From Xanthobacteraceae bacterium (GTDB taxonomy: Bacteria; Pseudomonadota; Alphaproteobacteria; Rhizobiales; Xanthobacteraceae): a DNA stretch of 56,033 bases. Both the position numbers and the translations under genes were made by a program. Below, in pieces: positions 8,578 through 18,400 of the stretch. The notes beneath the pieces are model-generated. The model worked only from the letters and a program-made list of their open reading frames with translations. It searched no databases and was not told the DNA's origin. The stretch is taken from NCBI GenBank assembly GCA_028290465.1, contig JAQGJU010000007.1:1-56033 (forward strand). Reading direction: 5' to 3'. Each line of letters begins with the position of its first letter. The stretch's first letter is position 1.

Positions 8578-11490
8578 TCAAATCATCTGCCGGCGCGCGA
8601 AGTCCGCGAACGGTCCGGTAGCCTTGATCAATTCGTCGTAGGTTCCGGTCTGCGCGATGCGGCCCTTGTCGAACACATAGATCCGGTCGGCCTGCTGCAC
8701 CGTGGTCAGCCGGTGCGCGATCACGATGCGGGTGACGGCCAGCCGCGACACACTCTGGGTGACGACCGACTGCGTCAGGTTGTCGAGCGAACTGGTCGCC
8801 TCGTCGAACAGCAGAATGCGCGGCTTGCCGACCAGCGCCCGCGCGATGATAAGCCGTTGTACCTGTCCGCCGGAGAACGCCGCCGTCGCCTCGGTCACGA
8901 CGGTGTGCATGCCCATCGGCAGCCCGCGGATGTCGTCCTCGATGCCGGCCTGCCGGGCGGCCTCCCAGGCATCGTCGATGGTGCCGTGGACGCTGCCCAT
9001 GATATTTTCGAACAGCGTGCCTGGGAACAGCTTGCCGTTTTGCAACACCACGCCGATCTGGCGGCGCAGCAGTTCGGAATCCAGATGCCGCAGATCCTGG
9101 CCGTCATACTGGATGGTGCCCTGCATCGGCATGTCGAGGCCGAGCAGCAGCCGCATCATGGTCGACTTGCCGGAGCCCGAAGCACCAACGATGGCGACGA
9201 ACTCGCCGGGCTCGGCCTTCAGGGCGACGCCGCTGAGCGCCATCGGACCGTCGCCCCCATAGCGGAACGCGACGTTATTCACGTCGATCTTACCGCTGAG
9301 CTTGCCCGGGTCCCGCCGCGAGGCCGAACGATCTGGCACCGCGCGCAGCAGCACTGCACCGCGCTCCCACGACACTGTCAGTCCGACAACGGCGCCGACA
9401 TTGCGCACGATCTGCATCGAGTTGCCGGAGAACATGCCATAGGCCGTAATGAACGCGATGAAGGCGCCGGTTGAGAAATTGGTCGACGGCAGTAGCGCCA
9501 GCAGCAGGAAGATGCCGGCCAACGACAGCACGTCGAGGCCGGACAGCAGCGTCTCGAACACGGTCGCGATGTTGCGGGCGCGATGCGAGCGCGCGCGCAG
9601 CTCCGCGAAGTCGACGCCCCAATGCGCGAAGGCGCGAACTTCCGACGCCGTGGTGCGCAGTACCGTGATCGCCTGCACCAGTTGGAACACGATGTTGAAC
9701 ACATCGGATGCGAGTTGCTCGCCCTTCTTCTGCTCGTCCTTCTGCCGCCAGGCGAAATACGCCGACAGGCCGCACAGCAACAGGAAGCTGCCGAGCGCCA
9801 CGGCGGCGGCCGGCGGCGCGTAATAGAACATCAGCGCGCCGTTGAAGACCGTCAGGAACACCGCCGGGATCGACGTCAGGATGATGTTCGAAATGCTGCG
9901 CCGGACCGAATCAGCCGAAGCGAAACGCAACGCTAGGTCCGCCGAGCCAAAGCGCAGTGCGGCCTCCGGCAGCCGCAGAACGCGATCCATCACGCCCGCC
10001 ATATGACCGCCGGCCGCGCGGCCGTCGATGCGCAGCGCCGCGTGATCGTAGGCGACACGGAACAGCGTCGTGATCAGGGCTGCCAGCGTCAGGCCGACCG
10101 CGAGTTCAAACAATTGCAGGCTGTTGTGGCCCGGAATGAATCGGTCGAACGCCATCCGCATCGCGATCGGCGTCGTGAGCCCCAATATCGCGCCGGCCAG
10201 CGACACCGCGATCGCAATGCCGAGATCGCGATGGCTGCGGTTCAGGCCGAAATTCAAGAAGTCTTTGAAGGTCAGAACTTTGTCCGGCAGCGTCGGATAC
10301 AGCATATGGGCGGTCGGCGCGATCCGGGCCACGATGCCATCATCGACCTTGACCGCGATCCCGTCCACCGGATCGATCATCTGCCAGCGGCCGGCACCGG
10401 TCGGCAGCAGCGCGACGACGCGGCGCTCTTCGTCGACAAAGCCAAGCAAAGGCCCCAAATCCTCGCGCCACCAGTTCCCGCGCAACGCGACCTGCCGCTG
10501 CCGCAGGCGGGCGGTGCGGATCGCTTCATCGACGGTCTTGGCCTTGCCGATCTGCTCACGCGCGCGCTGCGTCAGGTCGAGACCGATCGCTTCGGCGACG
10601 ATCATGAAGGCGGCGAACAGCCGCTCGTCCTCATGCGCGCCACCCTTCCAGGTCTTGCGGCTGGAGGTCGCAACGTTGTGGAACGAGCCGATCACTTGTT
10701 CGGTCAGGCGCTCGCCGCCCTCGACCCGCGCTTCAATGCGCCGCTTGGTCTCGGTCTGCTGGTCGCCGATGGCCTGCTGGAGCGCATTGAGCGTCAGCTC
10801 GTGGAAATCGCGCAGCACGTCCAGCCAGCGCATCCAACCGAGCGCCTGCCCGGTCGCATAGGCCGTCACCTGACCGGACGTGCGGCACGTCACCCAGGTG
10901 CCGGGTGCGACCGGCATCGTGGCGCTGCCGGTCGCGCCCGGCAGAGCAGCACCCTCGCCCCGCGCCGCGATGACCGTGCCGTCGCATGCGGCCAGTTCGA
11001 CTTTCGGACTGGAAATCCAGACAACCTGCGAGCGGGCCGTCACCACGGCTTCGGCCGCGGCGTCGAGCTTGTCGCCGGCCACCAGGGCCCGCGCGCCGTC
11101 GGGCGGCACGCCCACGATGGCAGCGGTGGCGGCCGACATGCCGTGAATCCACTGATCGATTTGTTCGGCGAGTTTTGGCAGCAACTGGCCCTGTTGGGCA
11201 GAGGCCTTCACGGCCGAAAGGTCGAGGGGCTCGAGCACGCCGGCCTCGGACACGATCAGCATCACCCGCATGGTGCCGAGCGGGATCAGCAGCGGCATCA
11301 CGATGCCGCCGGCCTTCACCTCGAACAGATAATGCCGCCGCGATGCCGGCTTGCCATCGTGGAACTCGGCGAGAAACAGTTCGACCCGCCCGCTCTGCAC
11401 GGTCCAGCCGGTGTTCTGCTTGTCGAGTACAATCTGGGTACCGATCGGCACCAGCTTTGTTTCGGTCTTGATCTGCGAGATCACATTCAT
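8578..11490 (-). CDS. NHLM/NHLP-type bacteriocin-export ABC transporter, permease/ATPase without peptidase
   Basis: A 970-aa half-transporter of the second NHLM exporter type. The N-terminal 250 residues look like a cyclic-nucleotide/cupin-like beta-rich domain (from GTQIVLDKQNTGWTVQSGRVEL). A spacer leads to a six-helix permease beginning around residue 420. The nucleotide-binding domain has Walker A GASGSGKST near 770, signature FSGGQVQRL near 871 and Walker B ILLFDEATSSLD near 890, so it is intact. Its first codons overlap the stop of the peptidase-containing exporter by four bases, which supports a stoichiometric partnership. In known systems this pair exports leader peptides after maturation. 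Here the obvious substrate is the giant protein at the head of the operon. Confidence 0.92.
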   Translation of the reverse strand: MNVISQIKTETKLVPIGTQIVLDKQNTGWTVQSGRVELFLAEFHDGKPASRRHYLFEVKAGGIVMPLLIPLGTMRVMLIVSEAGVLEPLDLSAVKASAQQGQLLPKLAEQIDQWIHGMSAATAAIVGVPPDGARALVAGDKLDAAAEAVVTARSQVVWISSPKVELAACDGTVIAARGEGAALPGATGSATMPVAPGTWVTCRTSGQVTAYATGQALGWMRWLDVLRDFHELTLNALQQAIGDQQTETKRRIEARVEGGERLTEQVIGSFHNVATSSRKTWKGGAHEDERLFAAFMIVAEAIGLDLTQRAREQIGKAKTVDEAIRTARLRQRQVALRGNWWREDLGPLLGFVDEERRVVALLPTGAGRWQMIDPVDGIAVKVDDGIVARIAPTAHMLYPTLPDKVLTFKDFLNFGLNRSHRDLGIAIAVSLAGAILGLTTPIAMRMAFDRFIPGHNSLQLFELAVGLTLAALITTLFRVAYDHAALRIDGRAAGGHMAGVMDRVLRLPEAALRFGSADLALRFASADSVRRSISNIILTSIPAVFLTVFNGALMFYYAPPAAAVALGSFLLLCGLSAYFAWRQKDEQKKGEQLASDVFNIVFQLVQAITVLRTTASEVRAFAHWGVDFAELRARSHRARNIATVFETLLSGLDVLSLAGIFLLLALLPSTNFSTGAFIAFITAYGMFSGNSMQIVRNVGAVVGLTVSWERGAVLLRAVPDRSASRRDPGKLSGKIDVNNVAFRYGGDGPMALSGVALKAEPGEFVAIVGASGSGKSTMMRLLLGLDMPMQGTIQYDGQDLRHLDSELLRRQIGVVLQNGKLFPGTLFENIMGSVHGTIDDAWEAARQAGIEDDIRGLPMGMHTVVTEATAAFSGGQVQRLIIARALVGKPRILLFDEATSSLDNLTQSVVTQSVSRLAVTRIVIAHRLTTVQQADRIYVFDKGRIAQTGTYDELIKATGPFADFARRQMI

Positions 11491-13634
11491 TGGGCGTCCA
11501 CCAGACCGGCATAGCGCCCCTTGGCGGCGATCAACTCGTCGTGCCGACCGCGCTCGACGATCTGGCCCTGCTCGAGCACCAGAATTTCGTCGCAGTCACG
11601 CACCGCGCTGATCCGATGGGCGATCAGCACGCAGGCACAGCCGCGACGGCGGATATTGTCCAGGATGGCATGCTCGACCAGCGCGTCGAGCGCACTCATG
11701 GCTTCATCGAGCACGATGACCGCCGGATCGAACACCAGCGCCCGCGCGATGGCGAGCCGTTGGCGCTCGCCGCCGCTGAAATTGCCGCCGTTCTCGGTCA
11801 GGCGCGCGTCATAGGCGCTGGGACGGCTGGCGATGACGTCGTCAACGGCGGCGTCTTCGGCAGCCTTGACGATCCGTTCTTCCGGAATAGTCGTATCCCA
11901 CATGGTCAGATTGTCGCGCAGCGCGCCGGAAATCAGGATCGTGGTCTGGTCGACATAGCCGATCGCAGTCCGCAACGCGGTGTTGTCGATCTCGTTGATC
12001 GGCATGCCGTCGAGCCGGATGACGCCCTGCTGCGGCAAAGTCAGCCCGACCAGCAGGCGCCCGAGGGTCGACTTGCCGCTGCCGGAGCCGCCGACGATGC
12101 CGATGCGGGCGCCCGGCTCGATAGTCAGCGATACATTGGTGACCTGGGGCGGCGACACCGGCGAATAGCTGAACGACACATTCTCGACCTCGAGGCGGCC
12201 GGCAAAGGTCTGCGGTATTGCGGCATGGCGGTCGCTGGCCAGCATCGGGTCGGCCGGCTGACGCAGCACGTCGCCGATGCGGTCGGCATAGCCGTGCGTC
12301 TCCTGGAGCTGCGCGCCGATGCCAACGAAGCTGGAAATCGGCGCATTGAACGATCCCATCAGCGTCTGGAACGCCACCAGCATGCCGACCGAGATCACGC
12401 CTTCCATCACGCTGAAGCCGCCGAGCAGCACGATCGCGATGCCGGCCACGCTGTTGAGCAGCACCGGCGCGTTGTTGAGGAGGCGCCGCCAGCGATTCAT
12501 GTGCTGCTCGGCGCTGACCATCTTGGCATGCGCGCCAGCCCAGCGCCGGAAGAATAGATCCTCGGTGCCGCTGGCGCGGTAATTGTCCAGCCCGGCGAAG
12601 CCTTGCACCAGCATACCTTGCAGATGCGCGTCGTCTTGCAGTGACTTGCGATGAAGATCCGCCAGGAAACGTACCATCCAGACCAGCAGCAGCACGTTGA
12701 TGAGCGCGAAAGTCACGACCAGCGCGGTCAAGCGCGGACTGTAGGTCACCATGACGATGGCATAGACCGCGATGGTCAGAATATTCACCAGTGCAAAGCC
12801 AACGCTGCCGGACAGCAATCCGGTGAGGCGATCGGCAGTCGTGGTCCGGTTGGCGATCTCGCCGGCATTGCGTTGCGCAAAATAGCCAGCCGGCAGATGC
12901 AGAATATGCCACAACAATTGGCCATTCGACGTCACGCCGAGCCGGAGCTGCAGCCGCGCCATCAGATGATGCTGGATCAGCACAATCGAGGCGCGCGTAA
13001 TAGCGAGTGCCGCCATGGCGGCCAGAATCCACCACAGCCAGCTCTGCTTCTTGGCGATCAGGTAGTAGTCGGTGAAGGCGCGCTGAACGCCGGGCAACAA
13101 CAGGCCGGGGATCAGCAGCAGGAAACCGGCCAGCACGATGGCCGCAAGGCCGCCATGCACCCGGCGTAACTGATCGGCGATATTGCGCACCATGCTGGGC
13201 TTCTGGCCGCCCGGCTGAAATTCGTCGGTCGGCTCGAAGGTCAGCACCACGCCCGTGAAACCATCATCGAATTCGGTGCTGGTGAGCGTGCGCGGGCCGG
13301 TCGACGGATCGTTGATCCAGACCTTGTCGCCGTTGAAGCCTTCAACGGTGAGGAAATGATTGAAGTTCCAGAACACGATGACCGGCATCGCCATTTGGCG
13401 AAGATCGTCCGGCTGACGGGTGAAGCCGCGTGCCGAAAGGCCGTAGAGCTTCGCCGCCTTAACGATGTTGCTGGCCTTGGTGCCGTCGCGATTGACCGCG
13501 GTCGCGTGCCGCAGTTCTTCGAGCGGCACCCATCGGCCATGATGTGCCAGCACCATGCCGAGGCACGCGGCGCCGCACTCGGAGACCTCGTGCTGCAGAA
13601 TGGTCGGGGTGCGGAGACGTCGAATCGTGGCCAT
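11487..13634 (-). CDS. NHLM/NHLP-type ABC transporter with N-terminal C39 peptidase
   Basis: A 715-aa peptidase-permease-ATPase. The C39 cysteine peptidase domain (about 1-140) has Q14, the nucleophile C20 in SECGAAC, H93 in FNHFLTVEG and D109 in WINDPSTG, a complete catalytic set for cutting after a double glycine. Transmembrane helices follow from about 165 to 450. The ATPase has Walker A GGSGSGKST near 513, signature FSGGERQRL near 618 and Walker B VIVLDEAMSALD near 636. C39 exporters cleave N-terminal leaders during transport. The only leader of that type recognised in this window is on the giant protein of the same operon. It lies between the HlyD adaptor (70-base gap) and the second ABC gene (4-base overlap). 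Confidence 0.95.
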   Translation of the reverse strand: MATIRRLRTPTILQHEVSECGAACLGMVLAHHGRWVPLEELRHATAVNRDGTKASNIVKAAKLYGLSARGFTRQPDDLRQMAMPVIVFWNFNHFLTVEGFNGDKVWINDPSTGPRTLTSTEFDDGFTGVVLTFEPTDEFQPGGQKPSMVRNIADQLRRVHGGLAAIVLAGFLLLIPGLLLPGVQRAFTDYYLIAKKQSWLWWILAAMAALAITRASIVLIQHHLMARLQLRLGVTSNGQLLWHILHLPAGYFAQRNAGEIANRTTTADRLTGLLSGSVGFALVNILTIAVYAIVMVTYSPRLTALVVTFALINVLLLVWMVRFLADLHRKSLQDDAHLQGMLVQGFAGLDNYRASGTEDLFFRRWAGAHAKMVSAEQHMNRWRRLLNNAPVLLNSVAGIAIVLLGGFSVMEGVISVGMLVAFQTLMGSFNAPISSFVGIGAQLQETHGYADRIGDVLRQPADPMLASDRHAAIPQTFAGRLEVENVSFSYSPVSPPQVTNVSLTIEPGARIGIVGGSGSGKSTLGRLLVGLTLPQQGVIRLDGMPINEIDNTALRTAIGYVDQTTILISGALRDNLTMWDTTIPEERIVKAAEDAAVDDVIASRPSAYDARLTENGGNFSGGERQRLAIARALVFDPAVIVLDEAMSALDALVEHAILDNIRRRGCACVLIAHRISAVRDCDEILVLEQGQIVERGRHDELIAAKGRYAGLVDAQ

Positions 13635-13704
13635 GGGTTATGCCGCCGCGCTCGCAGACGCGATGTGCTCGAAGAAGCGATTCTTGCTGTTCCGGATCAT
13701 GCTC

Positions 13705-14991
13705 TTAAGGCGTCCAGATCTGGCGCAACGGCGGAATGACCAGGCTCAGCAGCGGCAACCCGCGCAACTCGATATCGGCTTGCGTCAGCGTTCCGCCATT
13801 GATCTTCAGGTCCGGCCCGCGCGACGACGACCAGCGATAACCGCTCGGCGTCGCGGCGTCGCGCTCCAACTCGACCACGACTTCGATCGGCGCCGCGTTG
13901 TTGGACAGGTTCGTCACCAACTGCTTGTTCTTCAGGGTGTACATCATACCTTCGGGCGTCGACGGCACCTCAGCTACGTAGCGGATCTTGCCCATCAGGA
14001 AACCGTACTCCTCGCGCGGCGCGGTCGAAACCGACAGCGCCACCGGCATTCCGGTCTTGATCTGCTTGCCCTCGCCGGGTGCGACATAGACCACCGCCGT
14101 CAGTTCGTCGCGCGCCTTGTCGGCGGCGGTCGCTTCTCCTTTCGGGATCAGCGTGAACATCGGGGCGCCGCGCTCCACGATTTCGCCGGGCTTGACCTTG
14201 AGTTCGACGACGCGGCCCGCATAGGGGCTCGTGACCACGCTTTCGCGCGCCAACTGATCGGCTAGGTTTTCGACCTTGCGCGTCGCGGAGCCGATCTTGA
14301 TGTCGATCTGCAGGATTTCCTGATCGTCCTGGAGCTTCTGCTTGGTCTCGTCGAGATCGAGCTCGCGCAAGCCGTTCACATCGCGCGAGCGCTGCTCGTC
14401 GGCCTGACCGATCTCCAACTGGGTATCGAGCACCTTCTGCGACGCGATAAAGCCCTTGGCAAGCAGGTCGAGGTTGCCCTTGTCGCGCTCGGCCAGCTGC
14501 TTCAGGCGCACTTCGAGAAACTTGATGTGCTCCTCATAGGCCTGACGCTTTTGGTTGGACGCGGCCGCCAACATCGGACGCTTGCGGCTCTGGAACGCAC
14601 TGATCTGTTCGCGCTCGGCCTTGAGATCCTTCAATTCGGCTTCGGCGGTCGTCAATTGCGAGGCGATCTCGCTCTGGTCGAAGCGCGCGATCTCCATGCC
14701 CTTGGCGATTTCGGCGCCCGGCGTGACCGAGAACGAGACCAGCCGGCCACGGCTTCCGGTGGTGACTTCCAGCATGCCGCCCGGCTCCAGCAGAATGCCG
14801 CTGCCCGGGACGGTGATCGGCACCTTGATGGTCAGACTCCAGATCGTGCCACCAACAATCAGCGCGACCAGACCGGCGAGCGCGATCCAGCCGGCGGAGC
14901 CGACGATCGTCAGCCCCTGATCCAGCCGATCGGGTGTCGACAGCCGTTCGAGGGCCGCCTCGCGAAAGATTTGTTTTTCAGCCACCTGCAT
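13705..14991 (-). CDS. NHLM-type HlyD/membrane-fusion secretion protein
   Basis: A 428-aa periplasmic adaptor of ABC export systems. One transmembrane helix lies near residues 31-52. A biotinyl-lipoyl-like half motif is followed by a long coiled coil (about 105-240, rich in Glu, Lys and Gln), then the second lipoyl half (VVTSPYAGRVVELKVKPGEIV) and a beta-barrel with YVAPGEGKQIKTGMPVALSV. The opening AEKQIFREAALERLSTPDRLD is typical of the NHLM HlyD subfamily. The ATG at 14991 has GGGGG directly against it, so the GTG at 14985 with better spacing could be the true start. No TolC-like outer-membrane channel is encoded nearby. Confidence 0.9.
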   Translation of the reverse strand: MQVAEKQIFREAALERLSTPDRLDQGLTIVGSAGWIALAGLVALIVGGTIWSLTIKVPITVPGSGILLEPGGMLEVTTGSRGRLVSFSVTPGAEIAKGMEIARFDQSEIASQLTTAEAELKDLKAEREQISAFQSRKRPMLAAASNQKRQAYEEHIKFLEVRLKQLAERDKGNLDLLAKGFIASQKVLDTQLEIGQADEQRSRDVNGLRELDLDETKQKLQDDQEILQIDIKIGSATRKVENLADQLARESVVTSPYAGRVVELKVKPGEIVERGAPMFTLIPKGEATAADKARDELTAVVYVAPGEGKQIKTGMPVALSVSTAPREEYGFLMGKIRYVAEVPSTPEGMMYTLKNKQLVTNLSNNAAPIEVVVELERDAATPSGYRWSSSRGPDLKINGGTLTQADIELRGLPLLSLVIPPLRQIWTP

Positions 14992-15106
14992 CCCCCGAAA
15001 AGCGCCGATTACGGCGCCAGTCGCCCCTGGCGAAGCTTTCGAACACTACCGCAACACGCGTGATCCGGCGAGTTAATTCAGCTCTCAGCTTGCGATCGCT
15101 CTCCAC

Positions 15107-15454
15107 TTAATTTTTCTTTTTGCCTGCGCTGCCGATGGCCTGATCCATGGCCGCATCGGACATGACGCCCGGCAGATCCCTCGCGATCGAGACCACCATC
15201 GACACATAGGCGGCGATCCTCGGCTTCAAGGTTTCGGCGTTCGGATTATTGGCCGTGAACGCTTCAAGGACCACCGCCAGACGTTCGGCATCGATCTGAG
15301 CGGTACCGGGCAGCAAAGCCAGGATCGAAGCCATCCCGAGCAATCCGACGTGCAAGGCTTCATTTCCGGCATGGAAGTTTTTGAAAGCCGCAATGATAAG
15401 CGCAGCCATATCCGGGGTAATAACCGGTTTATCCGCGGCGTCTTGAGTGGACAT
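15107..15454 (-). CDS. Unknown 115-aa protein between the giant protein and its exporter
   Basis: Not recognised. The protein is predicted mostly helical, with hydrophobic stretches (AALIIAAFKNF and VGLLGMASILALLPG) but no clear transmembrane anchor or signal peptide, and it ends in a basic tail (GSAGKKKN). It has no double-glycine leader. AGGAAAG lies about six bases before the ATG, and the gene starts 18 bases after the giant gene stop, so the two are almost certainly co-transcribed. A 115-base gap separates it from the HlyD gene. Its position suggests a dedicated chaperone, secretion helper, surface partner or immunity protein; none of these can be chosen from sequence. Confidence 0.75.
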   Translation of the reverse strand: MSTQDAADKPVITPDMAALIIAAFKNFHAGNEALHVGLLGMASILALLPGTAQIDAERLAVVLEAFTANNPNAETLKPRIAAYVSMVVSIARDLPGVMSDAAMDQAIGSAGKKKN

Positions 15455-15472
15455 TGAAACTTTCCTTTTTGG

Positions 15473-18400
15473 TTAGATGCCGAGCAGGAACATCGTGATC
15501 AAGACCGACTGGCGGTCGTTCTCGCTGATGATGTGCGTCAACTCTGCCATCGTCGTACCGTATTTGCTGAGGACGCCGCCCGCCATTTTCAGATACGGAT
15601 TCGATTCAAGCAGGGCTATAGCGTTATGCCCCAGGACCGCTGCCGACGCTTCCAGATCCTGCGGATCGCCGCTGCTCAGATCGACGATCACATCAGCAAG
15701 GCTGGTGCCGAAAGCCGCCACCTCGCCAAGTCCGACGCCGGTCGTCATCAGGAACATTTGCCGGCCGAGCGCATCGGCGCTTTGCTCGATGCTGTCGAGA
15801 TTGCCGCTACCCAGGCTTGAGAACATATTTCCCAGGTCCCGCCCGACCTCCCAATGTTGATCCACATAGGTATGAAGCGTGCCGGAAATCGTTCCCGTAA
15901 TCAGCCCGCAGGTCGCACTGACGGCTTTGAAGCCCACGGTCAGAGCACGGTTCAGCCCGCCGACGCCCGCATCTTCCATGGCGGACATGATCGCGCTGTT
16001 GGTGAGCACCTGCACGGCGATCATCGAGCCGATGCTGACGGCCGTGAACGCCGTGCCGGCACCGTCGCCGGCTGCCTGGTTCAACAGATACGTCTGAACG
16101 TTGGGCATGCCGGTAAGCATTCCGACGCCCGGTATGCCGGTTGCCGTAATTTCCGTCCCGAGATCGACCCATGCTTTGGCGGAAGTAACGTCGGGCACGA
16201 TGTCACGCCCGATGATGGAGGCAAGTTTGTTGCCGTCCATAATCTTTTCGCGGTTGTCGATAATCTTAGTATAGGCCAGCTCGACGCCCGCAATGACTTT
16301 GTCGCCGACAAACTGGGCAATTTTCGTGAACTTGTCCTGGTCGTAGTGCGATTCTCCCGAGGATCCACTGCCTGAGGGCGGCGGCGGCGCCGGCGGCTCG
16401 TTGCGGATTTGCTCCACGATATAGGCCCGAGTGATCTGCGTGATGAGGTCGTAACAGGCTTGCTGCTCCTGCGCGTTGCCGTGGCCGACCACTGTCATCA
16501 GCGTGCCGACGCCCTGCGCGATCTCCAGCTTTCGCTCTTGTGTGCTCTGCAGGAGTGCTTCGAGTGCCGGAACCCCGTCGGTCACGGGGTAAAGTCCGCT
16601 GGCCGCCATATCGAGCCGCGCCAGGAACATGCAGGACATCATGGTGGCTTCGTCCGCCGGCAGACCGGCCGTGACATGCTCTGTTTCGGCCTCCAAGAGA
16701 TCGAGCGCCTGCTGCGGGCTGATCCAGCCGAAGGAGACCATTTGCGACAGCGCAACCTCGGACGTGCCGTCGGACATGCGCGGACCCATCACGTCGGCAA
16801 CAGCCTGACGCCCGGCTTCATTTCCGGCCGCATGCAGCGCATCGGCCAGATGACTGAGGCCGAGATCCGCCGCGTAGGCGGAATTGCCCGCGGCGTGCAG
16901 GATATCCTGTGCGGCCGCAGCGGCCGTCATGGTGCCGTTGGCGACGGCTTCCGCACATTGCGGAACGCGCACATCGATGTGCATCAGGGCGACCGCCGTC
17001 GCCACCGTGTTGGCCTCATACCACGAATTGTTCGTCCAGCCGGGATAGTGCTCGTTGGCATATCCGACCGTCATTTGGTGATTGAGAACCAACTGTGCGG
17101 TCGGATTGAGCGGCGTCGCGGCGATCGCGATCTCGCGCATGATCGCGTCGGCTTCGGTCATGCTAAGCGAACCCGCCAACACCATGTCGGCGATGTCGCT
17201 CGAGATCGTCCCGTCATGCAGTCTGCCCGTCATGTCGTTGGTCAGTTCGCGCGACATCAGGACGTTTGCCAGCGCGTTCGGGGCCCATAGCTGCATGGTC
17301 GACCACATCGAAGCGATCAGAATATCCGCCGAGACCGAATGGGCGGCCGCATAGCTCCTGAGGTCGGCGAGGACCTGAGGGCTCGTCATCTGGTTGTTCT
17401 TGATGGCCGCGTAGTCGACGGCCACATGCGCCAGTGCCTCTTGCAGCGCCCCATAGGCGGCCGACGTCGTGGCGACGCCCCAACCCTGCAACATCAGCTT
17501 GGAATAATGTTCGGCAAAAGGCGTGATGTCGCCGCGGACTTCTCTCAGCAGGCCGGTCACGACGGTCAGCTGTTGCTCGACGCTGTGCGTCGACATGCCG
17601 TGGCTTATCTGCTCGAACGTCACCAGGCCTTGCGCATAGAGCGTCGCGATCTCGTGGACCACGGCCGCTTGGAAACCAGCACCCTTATTCCAGAAATCCG
17701 AAAACATCTGCATCGTCTGCTCGGCCGTCAGAGCGCCGTCCGCCAACGCTTTGCCGATCATCGACGTCAGTTCGATCGGATTGGAATAGCTCAGCATGAC
17801 TTGGATTTCGGCCGTCACCGCGGCAGCATCTTCGGCCGACAGCGAACCCTTGAGTATGCCTTCCAGCACCATCACGGCCTGCGCACCAGAGAGCTGCCTG
17901 TCCGGATCGATGGGCGCATGCACACCCGGCGCGACCTGGATCGGGCGGACTGTCGCGTCGATAATGATGATCAGTTCTTCGACCGGAACCTGAACCCAGC
18001 GGCTCGCCAGCAGCATGCTGAATTCGCGGCCGATGAAGAGTTCAAACGCGGCGGAACCGTCCTTGGCGAGCCGCAACAGTTCAACCATCGCCCATTCTTG
18101 CGTAATGGCATTTCGATACCCCATCGAATCGCCTCTGGTTTCGACAAGCCGCAGCAGCGTGTCGCTGACATAGGCTTGCTGCGCGGCATCGCCATGGAAG
18201 GCGACCAGCGCCAACATGCCGACGACGTCGGAGACGGTCATCACACCGACGCTGACCGCCCTCTGCATACCGGTCCAGAAGCCGTCATGACCTTGCGTCA
18301 GCAGCGCGGCCACCGTCGCCGCGGCGGCATCGCGCAAGGCCATGCTGCCGTCCTCGATGATGGAGAACAACAGGACGTTGGTCTGCCAGGCGCCGAGCGA

